Source: an uncultured Pelagibacteraceae bacterium
Lineage (GTDB): Bacteria > Pseudomonadota > Alphaproteobacteria > Pelagibacterales > Pelagibacteraceae
Direction of reading: 5' to 3'
DNA length: 64,000 bases
NCBI GenBank assembly: GCA_902635515.1
Contig: CACPOD010000001.1
Coordinates: 62,001 to 126,000 of the forward strand
The position numbers and the translations under genes were made by a program. Below the pieces are notes generated by a model. It was given only the letters and a program-made list of their open reading frames with translations, had not been told where the DNA came from and did no database searches. Position 1 is the first letter of the stretch. The number at the start of each line of letters is the position of its first letter. This document shows positions 35,996-45,630 of this stretch, one piece after another.

Positions 35996-37321
35996 ACTAA
36001 AAAAAGAAATAACCCTGAAACTATTGCCATACATGGTGGTGACTATAGGAGTGATCCAGCGACGAACGCAGTAGCAGTCCCAATTTATAGAACAACATCG
36101 TACCAATTTAACAATACAGAGCACGCTGCCAACCTTTTTGCTCTTAAAGAATTTGGTAACATCTACACTCGTATAATGAATCCAACAAATGATGTCCTGG
36201 AAAAAAGAGTTGCCGCTCTTGAAGGAGGTCTATCATGTGTAACCGTATCCTCAGGTCAAACTGCATCAACGTTTGCTGTATTAAATGTAGCCCAAGCCGG
36301 TGATAATATAGTAAGCTCAACTGATCTTTATGGTGGTACAGTATCTTTATTCACACATACACTTAGCAAACTTGGGATAGAGATAAGATATGCAGATCCA
36401 AGTAATCCTGAAAATTTTGAAAAGTTAATAGATGATAAAACTAGAGCTTTTTATGGTGAAACTCTACCCAATCCATATTTAAGAGTCTTTCCAATAAAGG
36501 AAGTTTCTGACATTGGAAGAAAATATAATATACCATTAATCATGGATAACACAGCTGCACCAGTAATATGCAGACCAATTGAACATGGGGCTGCAGTAGT
36601 GATTCACTCACTTACGAAATATATAGGTGGGCATGGTACAGCAGTTGCAGGAAGTATAGTTGATAGTGGTAATTTTGATTGGACTGCAGATCCTAAGAGA
36701 CAACCATTATTTAACGAACCAGATGCAAGTTATGGTGGTGTCGTTTGGGGAAAAGCTGTACCGGAATTAACTGGTGCTAATGTCCCCTTCGCTGTTAGAG
36801 CAAGAGTTTGTTTATTGAGGGACTTAGGATCAGCTCTGGCTCCAGATAATGCTTTTGCAATAATTCAAGGACTTGAAACAGTCGCTTTAAGAATGAGACA
36901 ACATTGTGCTAACGCCGAGTATGTTGTTGATTTTCTTAAAAAACATAAAGAAGTTACAAAAGTTATTTATTCTACAGAGCACGATAAACCCATTGCTGAT
37001 AGAGCTAAAAAATATCTTAAAGGTGGAAATGGACCAATGATTGGTATCGAACTTAAAGGTGGAATTGAAGCTGGTAAAAAATTTATCGAGTCTTTAAAAA
37101 TGTTCTATCACGTAGCTAATATTGGTGATGCTAGAAGTTTAGCAATTCATCCAGCAAGTACAACTCATAGTCAATTAAATGAGAAAGAACTAGCTGCATC
37201 AGGTGTTACCCAAAGTTACGTAAGACTTTGTATCGGTATTGAACACATCGATGATATTATTGAGGATCTTGATCAAGCATTGAATAAATCTTCAAAGGGT
37301 AATTTAAAAGCTGTAAGCTAA
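35993..37321 (+). CDS. metY: O-acetylhomoserine sulfhydrylase (MetY)
   Basis: MetY uses pyridoxal phosphate to make homocysteine from O-acetylhomoserine and sulfide. The 442-residue protein has the family N-terminus ETIAIHGGDYRSDP, YTRIMNPTNDVLEKRVAALEGG, VSSGQTAS, the PLP lysine in VIHSLTKYIGGHGTAVAG, and SLAIHPASTTHSQL near the C-terminus. A good Shine-Dalgarno (AGGAG) lies within the SAM-V aptamer. Placement under SAM riboswitches supports a role in methionine supply. The gene is visibly less AT-rich than its neighbours, suggesting high expression. Confidence 0.95.
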   Translation: MTKKRNNPETIAIHGGDYRSDPATNAVAVPIYRTTSYQFNNTEHAANLFALKEFGNIYTRIMNPTNDVLEKRVAALEGGLSCVTVSSGQTASTFAVLNVAQAGDNIVSSTDLYGGTVSLFTHTLSKLGIEIRYADPSNPENFEKLIDDKTRAFYGETLPNPYLRVFPIKEVSDIGRKYNIPLIMDNTAAPVICRPIEHGAAVVIHSLTKYIGGHGTAVAGSIVDSGNFDWTADPKRQPLFNEPDASYGGVVWGKAVPELTGANVPFAVRARVCLLRDLGSALAPDNAFAIIQGLETVALRMRQHCANAEYVVDFLKKHKEVTKVIYSTEHDKPIADRAKKYLKGGNGPMIGIELKGGIEAGKKFIESLKMFYHVANIGDARSLAIHPASTTHSQLNEKELAASGVTQSYVRLCIGIEHIDDIIEDLDQALNKSSKGNLKAVS

Positions 37322-37324
37322 TTT

Positions 37325-37365
37325 GAGGATTTAATGTCTACCAATAGAAACTAATAAATATCCTC
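37325..37365 (+). terminator. Weak candidate terminator after metY
   Basis: GAGGAT (37325-37330) is complementary to ATCCTC (37360-37365), extended by a TTA/TAA pairing with a bulge. A loop of about 21 bases intervenes and TTTATATTTT follows. The stem extends into the end of the convergent ctaA gene. The long loop makes this a weak candidate. Confidence 0.3.
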
Positions 37366-38376
37366 TTTATATTTTGTAATATAAAGAAAATACAAAGTTG
37401 AAAGTATTATTAAAATAGAATTTATCTGGTGTAGAGATGCATAAAGCATTTTTACTCCGGATAAAATTGTAATAACTCCCAAAAAAATTTGAAACAATAA
37501 AGAAATTCCAATAATGAAAATTGGAATCCTTAAATTTATATTTCCATTTTTTAAAACAAAATAAAGTATGTAAAAATATATTATGACAATTAAATATGCT
37601 AAATTTCTATGAATAAATTGAACAAGTGATTGATCATCAAATACTGTGAGATTAAATAAATCATTAATTACACTGTCATCTGGAAAATATGATGAGCCCA
37701 TTAATGGCCATGTATTATAAATTTTTCCTGCATCCATCCCGGATACAAATGCTCCAATTATTAATTGTAAAAATAATAATAAAAGAAAAAATTTAGTTGT
37801 ATTTAATTGAATATTAATATGATTAATTTTTATATCAGTTAGATTTAAATATTTCCAAAAAACTATAGACAATATAATAAAAGCTGTAACTAAGTGTAGT
37901 GATAATCTATAATGACTAACATCAATTCTATCAACTAATCCACTTGATACCATGTACCATCCAATAAATCCTTGAAAACACACTAAGAAAAAAATAATTG
38001 AATATTCTTTTAAAATCCAAAAACCATTTTTAATTGTAAAATAGATCATTGGAAAAAGAACAGTTAGACCAATTAATCTCCCCAATTGACGATGCACCCA
38101 TTCCCACCAAAAAATAATTTTAAATTCATTTAAAGTCATATTAAAATTTTGCTCTTTAAATTCAGGTATTGTTTTATAGAGATCAAAATATTCTATCCAT
38201 TTATTATTTGTTAAAGGCGGTAATGAACCAATAAAAAGTTCCCAACTTGTAATAGATAGTCCAGAGTCTGTTAATCTAGTTAGACCACCTACTAAAATAA
38301 TAAGCACGATCATCACTAATAAAGTGATCATCCATATTTTTAATTGAGAATTTAAAGAATAATTCTGACTGTACAT
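37351..38376 (-). CDS. ctaA: Heme A synthase (COX15/CtaA)
   Basis: CtaA oxidises heme O to heme A for aa3-type cytochrome oxidase. The 341-residue membrane protein has about eight helices. Conserved features: VLIILVGGLTRLTDSGLSITSW, WEWVHRQLGRLIG with a heme-ligand histidine, SHYRLSLHLVTAFII, FIHRNLAYLIVIIYF, and LHQINSILIILSTLYFLY. It is convergent with metY (29 bp apart) and divergent from the chorismate mutase gene. Confidence 0.95.
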   Translation of the reverse strand: MYSQNYSLNSQLKIWMITLLVMIVLIILVGGLTRLTDSGLSITSWELFIGSLPPLTNNKWIEYFDLYKTIPEFKEQNFNMTLNEFKIIFWWEWVHRQLGRLIGLTVLFPMIYFTIKNGFWILKEYSIIFFLVCFQGFIGWYMVSSGLVDRIDVSHYRLSLHLVTAFIILSIVFWKYLNLTDIKINHINIQLNTTKFFLLLLFLQLIIGAFVSGMDAGKIYNTWPLMGSSYFPDDSVINDLFNLTVFDDQSLVQFIHRNLAYLIVIIYFYILYFVLKNGNINLRIPIFIIGISLLFQIFLGVITILSGVKMLYASLHQINSILIILSTLYFLYITKYKEDIY

Positions 38377-38419
38377 GATTAAATAAATATAATAATTATT
38401 AATTAAACCAATAAATTAA

Positions 38420-38710
38420 ATGTCGCCAAAAAACAAAAAAAAATTAGAAATAATAAGATCTAAATTGGATAAGTTAGATAATAAGTTATTATCTTTAATT
38501 AAATATAGAACAAATCTTGTAAAAGAAGTTTTAAAGCTTAAAGAATTTAAAAAAGAAATAGTAGATAAAAAACGTATCAATTTTATACTTAAAAAAATTC
38601 ACTCAAAATCTAAAAAACTAAAGATTGATCCTAAAATTACTAATCGTATATGGAAAAATATGATTTTGTCTTATATCGATTACGAAAAGAGAAACTTTAA
38701 AAAAAAATAA
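38420..38710 (+). CDS. Chorismate mutase, AroQ type
   Basis: A 96-residue all-helical protein of the AroQ (CM2) type that converts chorismate to prephenate for Phe and Tyr synthesis. The pattern IRSKLDKLDNKLLSLIKYR followed by LVKEVLKLKE keeps the two conserved arginines and lysine of helix 1, and the C-terminal helix RIWKNMILSYIDYEKR fits the family. It is a stand-alone domain rather than a fusion to prephenate dehydratase. Its stop directly abuts the end of rpmG. Confidence 0.85.
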   Translation: MSPKNKKKLEIIRSKLDKLDNKLLSLIKYRTNLVKEVLKLKEFKKEIVDKKRINFILKKIHSKSKKLKIDPKITNRIWKNMILSYIDYEKRNFKKK

Positions 38711-38902
38711 TTACTTACTGTGTGGCGGAAGCTTTTTTTCAACAAACATTTCATGTTTTCTAGTATCCGGATTGTATTTCTTTGCTGAAAGTTTAACTTT
38801 GGCCTTCTCACCTCCAGCAGGTTTTTTTACATAATAGAAGTAAGGGCTATCAGGTTTAGCCTCTGGAACCATTCTTACTTTAACGTGCGTTTTTTTTGCC
38901 AT
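38711..38902 (-). CDS. rpmG: 50S ribosomal protein L33
   Basis: The 63-residue basic protein matches L33: an N-terminal AKKTHVKVRMVPEA, YFYYVKKPAG and the conserved KYNPDTRKHEMFVEKKL. It is somewhat longer than usual because of a short insertion and a C-terminal PPHSK. It has no zinc-binding cysteines, the usual proteobacterial form. The start overlaps merR by 23 bp. Confidence 0.93.
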   Translation of the reverse strand: MAKKTHVKVRMVPEAKPDSPYFYYVKKPAGGEKAKVKLSAKKYNPDTRKHEMFVEKKLPPHSK

Positions 38903-39263
38903 TTTTTAATTCTTTTAATTTATTAGAAATTTTTAATAACTTATTTCTTAAATTTTCAGTTCTTATAGATTTATCTGCAATTTCGTCAAGCTTTAAAGAA
39001 TCTTCATTATTTAATATTTTCTTTACACCCTTTATTGTCATACCTTGATCTTTAAGTAAAAATTTAACTTTTTTGAGAAGATTTATTGTTTTTTCATCAT
39101 AATATCTTCTATTAGAATTTAATATCTTTGGTTTAATTTGTTTAAATTGAGTTTCCCAAAATCTAATGACGTGTGTCGGTAAAGCTCCTTTATCATTTGA
39201 TTTAAGATTTAATATTCTAACTACTTCACCAATAGTTTTGTAAGCGCTATTTGATTTATCCAT
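38880..39263 (-). CDS. MerR-family transcriptional regulator
   Basis: The 127-residue protein starts with a MerR winged-helix domain: YKTIGEVVRILNL, PTHVIRFWETQFKQIKP and NRRYYDEKTINLLKKVKFLLKDQGMTIKGVKKIL. A short coiled-coil C-terminal part follows with no metal-binding cysteines. The order plsX-ihfA-merR is conserved in alphaproteobacteria, and the target is not known. It overlaps ihfA by 8 bp. Confidence 0.92.
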   Translation of the reverse strand: MDKSNSAYKTIGEVVRILNLKSNDKGALPTHVIRFWETQFKQIKPKILNSNRRYYDEKTINLLKKVKFLLKDQGMTIKGVKKILNNEDSLKLDEIADKSIRTENLRNKLLKISNKLKELKNGKKNAR

Positions 39264-39555
39264 TATCCTTTAAATTAACAAATTCTTTAAATTCTTTTGA
39301 TGGCTTAAACAATACGACATCTCTGCTTGAAATTACTTTTGTTTCTTTAGTTTTTGGGTTTCTACCAATCCTAGATTTTTTTTGTCTAATAGAAAAAGTT
39401 CCAAATTTAGATAATTTTAATTTTTTCTCATTTTTGATGTTAGTAACTATAGTTGATAAAAAATCCTCAATTAAATTTTCTGATATTTGTTTTGAAAATC
39501 CAAGCTGCATATAAACCAAATTAACTAAGTCTTTTTTAGTTAAATTAATTCTCAT
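39256..39555 (-). CDS. ihfA: Integration host factor alpha subunit
   Basis: IHF is a DNA-bending nucleoid protein. The 99-residue product has the HU/IHF fold: TKKDLVNLVYMQLGFSKQIS helices, LKLSKFGTFSIRQKKSRIGRNPKTKE with the beta-arm proline, and the C-terminal VVLFKPSKEFKEFVN. Position after plsX and before merR supports IHF alpha over HU. It begins 1 bp after plsX, at the place where fabH usually stands. Confidence 0.93.
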   Translation of the reverse strand: MRINLTKKDLVNLVYMQLGFSKQISENLIEDFLSTIVTNIKNEKKLKLSKFGTFSIRQKKSRIGRNPKTKETKVISSRDVVLFKPSKEFKEFVNLKDNG

Positions 39556-39556
39556 A

Positions 39557-40558
39557 TTAAATATTTTGCTTAATCTTTTCTATCAAATTGCCTTTTACAA
39601 TTCTATGACAAACATCTAGGGAGTTTGAAAAGCCAATATAGTCAGTTCCTCCATGACTTTTAACAACTGGAGAGTCTAAACCAATAAAAATTGCTCCATT
39701 ATATAATCTTGGATCTAGTCTTTTCTTAAATTTCGTTAAGTTTGATATGTTTAATATAGATGAAATTTTACCTATTAATGTACCTGTCATCGCATTTTTT
39801 AATTCACTGGTTATAAAATTCGCAGTACCCTCTGCCGTTTTTAATGCAACATTTCCTGTAAAACCGTCTGAAACTATTACATTAACCTCTCCATCCATAA
39901 GATGATTTCCCTCAATGTAACCAGCAAAGTTATAATTATCTGAATTTTTTTCATTTAATAATTGATAAGTTTCTTTGATAATCTCATTTCCTTTTAATTC
40001 TTCTGAACCAATATTTAATAATGCTACGTTTGGTTTATCATTCGGATAAAGTGAAGTATATAAAGAAGCTCCCATAATTGAAAAGTCTGATAAATTTTTA
40101 GAACTACATTCAATGTTAGCACCTAAATCCAATACAACACTCATACCCTTTTTATTTGGCCATAAAGCAGATAAAGCTGGTTTATCTATATTTTCTATCA
40201 TTTTTAAATTCAATTTCGATACAACTAACAATGCACCTGTGTTGCCTGCTGATATAACTATATCTGCTTCTTTATCTTTAACACTTTGAATGGCAAGCCA
40301 CATACTAGTGTCTTTCCCTCTTTTTGCACCCTCTAGAGGACTATCAGTGCTTTCAATTTTTTTTTCTGTATGAATTAATTCAAAAAATTCTGCAGGCATT
40401 TTTCCTCTAATTAATGGATCTATTTTATTTTTGTCACCAAAAATTTTAAAAAAATTATTTTTATTAGTAGAATGATTTAAAATAATACCATCTATTATTT
40501 TCTTTGGTGATCCATCACCACCCATTGCATCTACTGCAATTTTAATCAAATCTGACAT
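39557..40558 (-). CDS. plsX: Phosphate acyltransferase PlsX
   Basis: PlsX makes acyl-phosphate from acyl-ACP for phospholipid synthesis. The 333-residue protein has IAVDAMGGDGSPKKIIDG at the start, VISAGNTGALLV, VLDLGANIECS, LNIGSEELKGNEIIKE and VIVSDGFTGNVALKTAEG. It follows rpmF by 19 bp, as in most bacteria, but is followed directly by ihfA without fabH. Confidence 0.97.
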   Translation of the reverse strand: MSDLIKIAVDAMGGDGSPKKIIDGIILNHSTNKNNFFKIFGDKNKIDPLIRGKMPAEFFELIHTEKKIESTDSPLEGAKRGKDTSMWLAIQSVKDKEADIVISAGNTGALLVVSKLNLKMIENIDKPALSALWPNKKGMSVVLDLGANIECSSKNLSDFSIMGASLYTSLYPNDKPNVALLNIGSEELKGNEIIKETYQLLNEKNSDNYNFAGYIEGNHLMDGEVNVIVSDGFTGNVALKTAEGTANFITSELKNAMTGTLIGKISSILNISNLTKFKKRLDPRLYNGAIFIGLDSPVVKSHGGTDYIGFSNSLDVCHRIVKGNLIEKIKQNI

Positions 40559-40577
40559 TTTAATAGATTATAATATA

Positions 40578-40760
40578 CTATTCTTTTGGGTCTAAAACTT
40601 GTCTTCCCTTATACATGCCAGTTTTAAGGTCTAAATGATGAGATAGCCTGTATTCACCAGATTTTTTATCTTCAACTATATTTTTAGTTGAAAATTTCAT
40701 TGTTTGAGCTCTTCTCATCCCTGTTCTGGAAGGGGTTTGTTTTCGTTTTGGTACAGCCAT
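40578..40760 (-). CDS. rpmF: 50S ribosomal protein L32
   Basis: The 60-residue protein begins [19 protein letters not shown] and ends with [20 protein letters not shown], the alphaproteobacterial L32 form without zinc cysteines. It sits between the bc1 chaperone gene (2 bp gap) and plsX. The DUF177 gene that usually precedes rpmF is absent. Confidence 0.97.
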   Translation of the reverse strand: MAVPKRKQTPSRTGMRRAQTMKFSTKNIVEDKKSGEYRLSHHLDLKTGMYKGRQVLDPKE

Positions 40761-40762
40761 AA

Positions 40763-41230
40763 TTATGGGTTACTTACACTTTTTAAATAAGAATTCAAAG
40801 TTTTTTTTGATAAATTTGAGTTAAAAAGATCAAAATATTCTAGTAATTCCTCATTATTTTGAAAATCACTCAAAAAAGTAGAAATTTTTTTTAATTTATC
40901 TGACTTTGATAAATCATCCCAGAAATGAATTTCAGAAACCATAGAGTGGAATAAATTAATATATTCCTTCATTTTCTTATTTATTGATTGATCGCCATAT
41001 CCTATTTCTCTAATACTTAATTCTAGTTGTCTAAAATTGAAATCATATATCTCTTGTAAAATTTGCCTATTTTCTTCGTTTTTGAAATTTTTTAAAAAAA
41101 AAGAAAAATGAAGTAAAAAAAAAGTTAATCTATCTGCAAAATTATCTGCTCTATTTAAGTTTTTGTACAATTCTTTATTTCTAGTGAAATTAATTAAATT
41201 GTTATAAATATGTATATAATTTTTATCCAT
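40763..41230 (-). CDS. Ubiquinol-cytochrome c chaperone family protein (CBP3-like)
   Basis: The 155-residue protein corresponds to the Ubiq_cyt_C_chap family, related to mitochondrial Cbp3/UQCC1, which assists cytochrome b assembly in complex III. Recognisable features are [39 protein letters not shown], and [26 protein letters not shown]. Its place beside bamE and upstream of rpmF/plsX is the common alphaproteobacterial context. The start codon is one base away from the divergent bamE start. Confidence 0.85.
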   Translation of the reverse strand: MDKNYIHIYNNLINFTRNKELYKNLNRADNFADRLTFFLLHFSFFLKNFKNEENRQILQEIYDFNFRQLELSIREIGYGDQSINKKMKEYINLFHSMVSEIHFWDDLSKSDKLKKISTFLSDFQNNEELLEYFDLFNSNLSKKTLNSYLKSVSNP

Positions 41231-41231
41231 A

Positions 41232-41714
41232 ATGAAAATATTTTACATAATATTATCCTTTTTTATAATTTCAAGTTGCTCGTTTAATCAAGTTGTTAAA
41301 CATCATGGCGTTCATTTTTTGGAGGAAAAACAAAAATCGTTAAAAGTAAATGAATCGAATAAAAATGATATTACCAAACTATTAGGGATTCCTTCAACAA
41401 CTAGTAAATTTGACAATGATTTATGGATTTATATAGAAAGAAAACAAACTCAATCAAAACTAAGAAATTTAGGAAAAATGAAAATTTTTAAAAACGATGT
41501 ATTGGTTATTGAATTGGATAATTATGGGATATTAAAGAAAAAAGAATTTTATAATATTGAGGATATGGAAAACATCAAAATTGCTGAGGGAACAACCGGA
41601 AGTGCTTTTAAAAAAAACTCATTTATTTACGATTTTATGTCTAGTATGAGACAAAAAGTTAATGACCCTCTAGGTGTGAGGGCCAAAAAACGTAAAGAAA
41701 TTAGCCAGCGATAA
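41232..41714 (+). CDS. bamE: Outer membrane assembly lipoprotein BamE
   Basis: BamE (SmpA/OmlA) is a lipoprotein of the beta-barrel assembly machine. The 160-residue product has a signal peptide with lipobox ISSC (Cys16), then the BamE fold with [30 protein letters not shown]. The C-terminal extension of about 40 residues is longer than in E. coli. Its stop overlaps the convergent hppA gene by 14 bp. Confidence 0.9.
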   Translation: MKIFYIILSFFIISSCSFNQVVKHHGVHFLEEKQKSLKVNESNKNDITKLLGIPSTTSKFDNDLWIYIERKQTQSKLRNLGKMKIFKNDVLVIELDNYGILKKKEFYNIEDMENIKIAEGTTGSAFKKNSFIYDFMSSMRQKVNDPLGVRAKKRKEISQR

Positions 41715-43806
41715 CAGCTAATAATAATAAAGCTACAATATTAGTAATTTTAATCATAGGATTTACTGCAGGACCCGCTGTGTCTTTGTAAGGATCACCA
41801 ACTGTATCTCCAGTTACTGCTGCTTTGTGTGCTTCAGAACCTTTACCACCATGATTACCATCTTCAATGTATTTTTTTGCGTTATCCCAAGCACCACCTC
41901 CGGCAGTCATTGATACTGCAACAAATAATCCTGTAATAATTACTCCTAACAACATTGCGCCTACTGCTGCAAGGGCTGCTACTTGTCCACCAATAGATAA
42001 AATTATAAAATAAAGAACAACTGGTGAAAGAACAGGAAGGAGTGAAGGTATAATCATCTCTTTAATTGCTGCTACAGTTAAAAGATCAACTAACTTAGCA
42101 TAATCAGGTTTTTGTTTTCTTTTCATTATACCTGGAAATTTTTTAAATTGTCTTCTTACTTCAACAACTACAGCGCCACCTGCTCTACCGACAGCTTGCA
42201 TACCCATTGAACCAAAAAGATAAGGTAACATCCCACCAATTAATAAACCTACAACCACGTAAGGATTAGATAGATCAAAAGTAACTACGATACCCTCTAA
42301 TGCTGATCCTGCCTCTTTTGAAAAATGCTTGATGTCCTCAGTGTAAGCAGCGAATAAAACTAAAGCGCCCAAACCAGCAGAACCAATTGCATAACCTTTT
42401 GTAACTGCTTTTGTTGTATTACCCACAGCATCTAAAGCGTCTGTTGTTTTTCTAACTTTCTTATCAAGATTAGACATTTCAGCAATCCCTCCAGCATTGT
42501 CTGTAACTGGTCCGTATGCATCTAAAGCAACAACCATACCAGCTAAAGCAAGCATGGTAGTTACAGCAATTGCAATACCAAAAAGTCCTGCAATAGAATT
42601 TGTAATAAGAATACCTGCAACGATTATCAATGCAGGAATAGCAGTTGCCTCCATAGAAACAGCTAAACCTTGAATAACATTAGTCCCATGACCAGTCGTT
42701 GATGATAACGCAACAGATTTAACTGGTCTATAACTCGTTCCTGTATAGTATTCAGTAATCCAGATTAATAATCCAGTAATAACTAATCCTATAACTCCAC
42801 AATAATATAGATCCATTCCATTAAATGTCTTATCATTTATTGTGTACTCATTTGTAAAACCAATTACATGATCTGTAACAGGCCATAATATTACTAAAGA
42901 TGCTACAGCAGAGACAACAAATCCTTTATACAAAGCATTCATAACATTATTACTTCTTCCAAGTTTAACGAAAAATGTTCCAACAATAGATGTTAACAAG
43001 CATGCAGCACCAATTGATAAAGGGTAAATCATCATATTTAGATCACCAACAAAGAAAATTGAAGATAAAACCATTGTTGCAACAATTGTAACTGCATATG
43101 TTTCAAATAAATCAGCAGCCATACCAGCACAATCTCCTACGTTATCACCAACGTTATCTGCTATCACCGCAGGATTTCTAGGGTCATCTTCAGGAATTCC
43201 AGCTTCAACTTTTCCAACTAAGTCAGCACCTACGTCTGCACCTTTTGTAAAAATTCCACCACCTAATCTTGCAAAAATAGAAATTAGAGAAGCACCAAAA
43301 CCTAATGCAACTAATGCATTAACTATTTCTCTTTCATCAACATTAGATTTCAATAATATATAATAATAAACAGCTATAGCTAATAAAGCTAAACCAGCAA
43401 CCAACATTCCAGTTACAGCACCAGATTTAAAGGCAACTGAAAGACCTTGGGCTAAACCTTTTCTAGATGCTTCTGCTGTTCTTACGTTTGCTTCTACGGA
43501 AACTAACATTCCAACGTACCCTGCAATACCTGATAATGCAGCACCTATTAAATAACCAAGACCTACTAATGGACTAAATGCAATACTTACAATTACTAAA
43601 ACAACAGCACCAACAATGGCAATAGTTTTATATTGTCTTGCTAAATATGCCTTTGCACCAATTTGAATTGCAGATGCAATATCTTGCATTTTTGTATTTC
43701 CTGCACTTGAATTAAGAATATTTTTTCCAGTTAAAAATCCATAAACGATAGATAATAAACCAGCTCCAATTGTATATAATAGTATTGTTTCGACTGTTCC
43801 GCTCAT
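41701..43806 (-). CDS. hppA: K+-independent proton-pumping pyrophosphatase
   Basis: This membrane pyrophosphatase couples PPi hydrolysis to proton export, saving energy. The 701-residue protein has about 16 helices, the PPi-binding motif [11 protein letters not shown] (residues 191-201), [19 protein letters not shown], and C-terminal [22 protein letters not shown]. Lys466 and Thr469 in [10 protein letters not shown] mark the potassium-independent type, which pumps protons. The gene has low AT bias relative to neighbours, suggesting high expression. It stands alone, with a 78-bp gap to thiL. Confidence 0.97.
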   Translation of the reverse strand: MSGTVETILLYTIGAGLLSIVYGFLTGKNILNSSAGNTKMQDIASAIQIGAKAYLARQYKTIAIVGAVVLVIVSIAFSPLVGLGYLIGAALSGIAGYVGMLVSVEANVRTAEASRKGLAQGLSVAFKSGAVTGMLVAGLALLAIAVYYYILLKSNVDEREIVNALVALGFGASLISIFARLGGGIFTKGADVGADLVGKVEAGIPEDDPRNPAVIADNVGDNVGDCAGMAADLFETYAVTIVATMVLSSIFFVGDLNMMIYPLSIGAACLLTSIVGTFFVKLGRSNNVMNALYKGFVVSAVASLVILWPVTDHVIGFTNEYTINDKTFNGMDLYYCGVIGLVITGLLIWITEYYTGTSYRPVKSVALSSTTGHGTNVIQGLAVSMEATAIPALIIVAGILITNSIAGLFGIAIAVTTMLALAGMVVALDAYGPVTDNAGGIAEMSNLDKKVRKTTDALDAVGNTTKAVTKGYAIGSAGLGALVLFAAYTEDIKHFSKEAGSALEGIVVTFDLSNPYVVVGLLIGGMLPYLFGSMGMQAVGRAGGAVVVEVRRQFKKFPGIMKRKQKPDYAKLVDLLTVAAIKEMIIPSLLPVLSPVVLYFIILSIGGQVAALAAVGAMLLGVIITGLFVAVSMTAGGGAWDNAKKYIEDGNHGGKGSEAHKAAVTGDTVGDPYKDTAGPAVNPMIKITNIVALLLLAVIAG

Positions 43807-43884
43807 ATTAACCTTAAGTTGTTGGTTGTTAAATTTTTAAGCCCGCACAATACAAAAAAAGATAGAAAAGACAACGATTAACTT

Positions 43885-44844
43885 CTAAAACTGATGAATA
43901 TAACCTTTGGATTTAGCTCGTATTTGCTTGTCTTTTTCATTGAATATTAAAGATCTATCTTTACCAGGTACAATTTTACCAATTTTAGTTATTTTAATTC
44001 CAGTTGATTTAGATGCGTTTTGAATGATTCTTGCCTTCTTAATATCTGCTGTAAATAATACCTGATAATCATCTCCATTAGAAATTAGATTAATTTTATT
44101 TAATCTTTGTTTTTTAATAAAAATCCTCAACTGATTGGAAATGGGTATTTTATTTTCAAATAAGTGAAATGATAAACTTTGTCTATTAATCATTTTTGCT
44201 AAATCATCAATTAATCCATCTGAAACATCAATAGAGCTATTAGCAAATTTTAATAAATATTTTGTTAAATTTAAAGGTAAGTCTGGTTTGTAATATTTAT
44301 CTACAAAGAATAATTTGTCTTTTTTTTTGAATTTAGTTTTATTACTTAATACTTTAAGACCTAAATAACTATCACCCAGATTTCCAGTAACATAAATGTC
44401 ATCATTTAATTTAGCTTTATTACGATAAATTATTTTATTCGAATATCCTAATGAAGTGATTGTGAAACTTAGTTTATTTGAAAAAGTCGTGTCGCCACCA
44501 CATAAATCTATATTAAATTTATTTTGTTCTGATTTGAGTGACTTTGAAATTTTATATAAATTTTTTTTTGTAAACGTTTTTTTATTACCTGAACCAGAAA
44601 TAAAATAAAATTTTGGTTTAACACCTTTGCAAATTAAATCAGAAATTGATGACCTTAATATTTTTTTGATTACTAAATCTGGGGATTTAAAATCATAAAA
44701 ATGCGTACCAATATTGTATGTATCAACAGATATAACAACACCTCTTTTTTTATCAAAAAAAACATCATCATTTAGGTTAAGAGCAAATTTATTTTTTTTA
44801 GCTATTTTAAAAAAATAATTATTTATAAGATCAAATTCATGCAT
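43885..44844 (-). CDS. thiL: Thiamine-monophosphate kinase
   Basis: ThiL phosphorylates thiamine phosphate to the active diphosphate. The 319-residue protein has the expected N-terminal aspartates (LNLNDDVFFD), VVISVDTYNIGTHF, the glycine-rich DLCGGDTTFSNKL, YVTGNLGDSYLGLKVL, and SIDVSDGLIDDLAKM. It overlaps nusB by 8 bp, the common alphaproteobacterial ribH-nusB-thiL order, and is the last gene of the long riboflavin run. Confidence 0.94.
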   Translation of the reverse strand: MHEFDLINNYFFKIAKKNKFALNLNDDVFFDKKRGVVISVDTYNIGTHFYDFKSPDLVIKKILRSSISDLICKGVKPKFYFISGSGNKKTFTKKNLYKISKSLKSEQNKFNIDLCGGDTTFSNKLSFTITSLGYSNKIIYRNKAKLNDDIYVTGNLGDSYLGLKVLSNKTKFKKKDKLFFVDKYYKPDLPLNLTKYLLKFANSSIDVSDGLIDDLAKMINRQSLSFHLFENKIPISNQLRIFIKKQRLNKINLISNGDDYQVLFTADIKKARIIQNASKSTGIKITKIGKIVPGKDRSLIFNEKDKQIRAKSKGYIHQF

Positions 44845-45241
44845 TGTTAGATCTTAATTTTTTTCCAACGTTGTCTAATAAAGCATTAAGATACTTCGTT
44901 TGTGAATCTTCAAGAAAAAAATTGGATGAATTTAAATATTCTTTAATAATTATATTAATAGATAAATTTGGCTTATACATAAATTCATAAGTTGCTGCTT
45001 TTAAAATTGTTTGAAAAACTTTGTCTAATTTTTCAAATACAAAATCATCACCTAATTTATTATTTATTTCATCTAAAATAAGATCATTTCTTTCTATTGT
45101 TCCTAAAACAATATCTTTAATAAATTTTTTAAATCTGTGTTTTGGAAAATCTAAATCATTATCTTCATTGTAAAATTTACCATATAACTTCTGAATAATT
45201 ATAACTCTGGGGTTATTTTTTGGATTATAATGAGTTCTCAT
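44837..45241 (-). CDS. nusB: Transcription antitermination factor NusB
   Basis: NusB, with S10 (NusE), supports rRNA antitermination. The 134-residue all-helical protein shows the arginine-rich N-terminus with IIQKLYGKFYN and the conserved C-terminal half LDKVFQTILKAATYEFMYKPNLSINIIIKEYLNSSNFF plus FLNALLDNVG-like residues. It overlaps ribH by 4 bp and thiL by 8 bp. Confidence 0.93.
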   Translation of the reverse strand: MRTHYNPKNNPRVIIIQKLYGKFYNEDNDLDFPKHRFKKFIKDIVLGTIERNDLILDEINNKLGDDFVFEKLDKVFQTILKAATYEFMYKPNLSINIIIKEYLNSSNFFLEDSQTKYLNALLDNVGKKLRSNNA

Positions 45242-45630
45242 TTTTGAGATAAAACTGAAATCACAGCTTCTGCAGCCTCAGCACCCTTTTTTCTTCTTGC
45301 TCTTGCTTGAGCCATATTAAGACAGGTAATTATTCCATTTCCAATTGGTTTTTTACTATCTATAGATAATTTCATTATGGCATCTGTTGAGGCTTGAGAA
45401 ATAAAATCAAAGTGCGGCGTTTGACCTTTAATTACACATCCTAAAGCTAAAAAACCATCATATTTTTTTAAATTTTTTGAGATTGTAACTGGGATTTCAA
45501 AAACACCAGGTACTTTAATAATTTTAATTATATTTTTTTTTGGAATTTTTTTTAAAGCACTGCTTATTAAGCCATCAGCAATATCTTTATAATAATCTGC
45601 TACAACAATTAAATATTTTTTTTTCATCAA
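45238..45630 (-). CDS. ribH: 6,7-dimethyl-8-ribityllumazine synthase
   Basis: RibH condenses the RibB product with the pyrimidine intermediate in riboflavin synthesis. The 130-residue protein has VPGVFEIPVTISKNLKKYDGFLALGCVIKGQTPHFDFI with the catalytic histidine, and GNGIITCLNMAQARARRK. It is shorter than most at the N-terminus. It overlaps the RibBA-like gene and nusB by 4 bp each. Confidence 0.95.
   Translation of the reverse strand: MMKKKYLIVVADYYKDIADGLISSALKKIPKKNIIKIIKVPGVFEIPVTISKNLKKYDGFLALGCVIKGQTPHFDFISQASTDAIMKLSIDSKKPIGNGIITCLNMAQARARRKKGAEAAEAVISVLSQK

Noticed and set aside
35912..36124. Minus-strand frame over the riboswitch and metY start
   Set aside because: It is a shadow of the SAM-V aptamer and metY coding sequence, with no family features.
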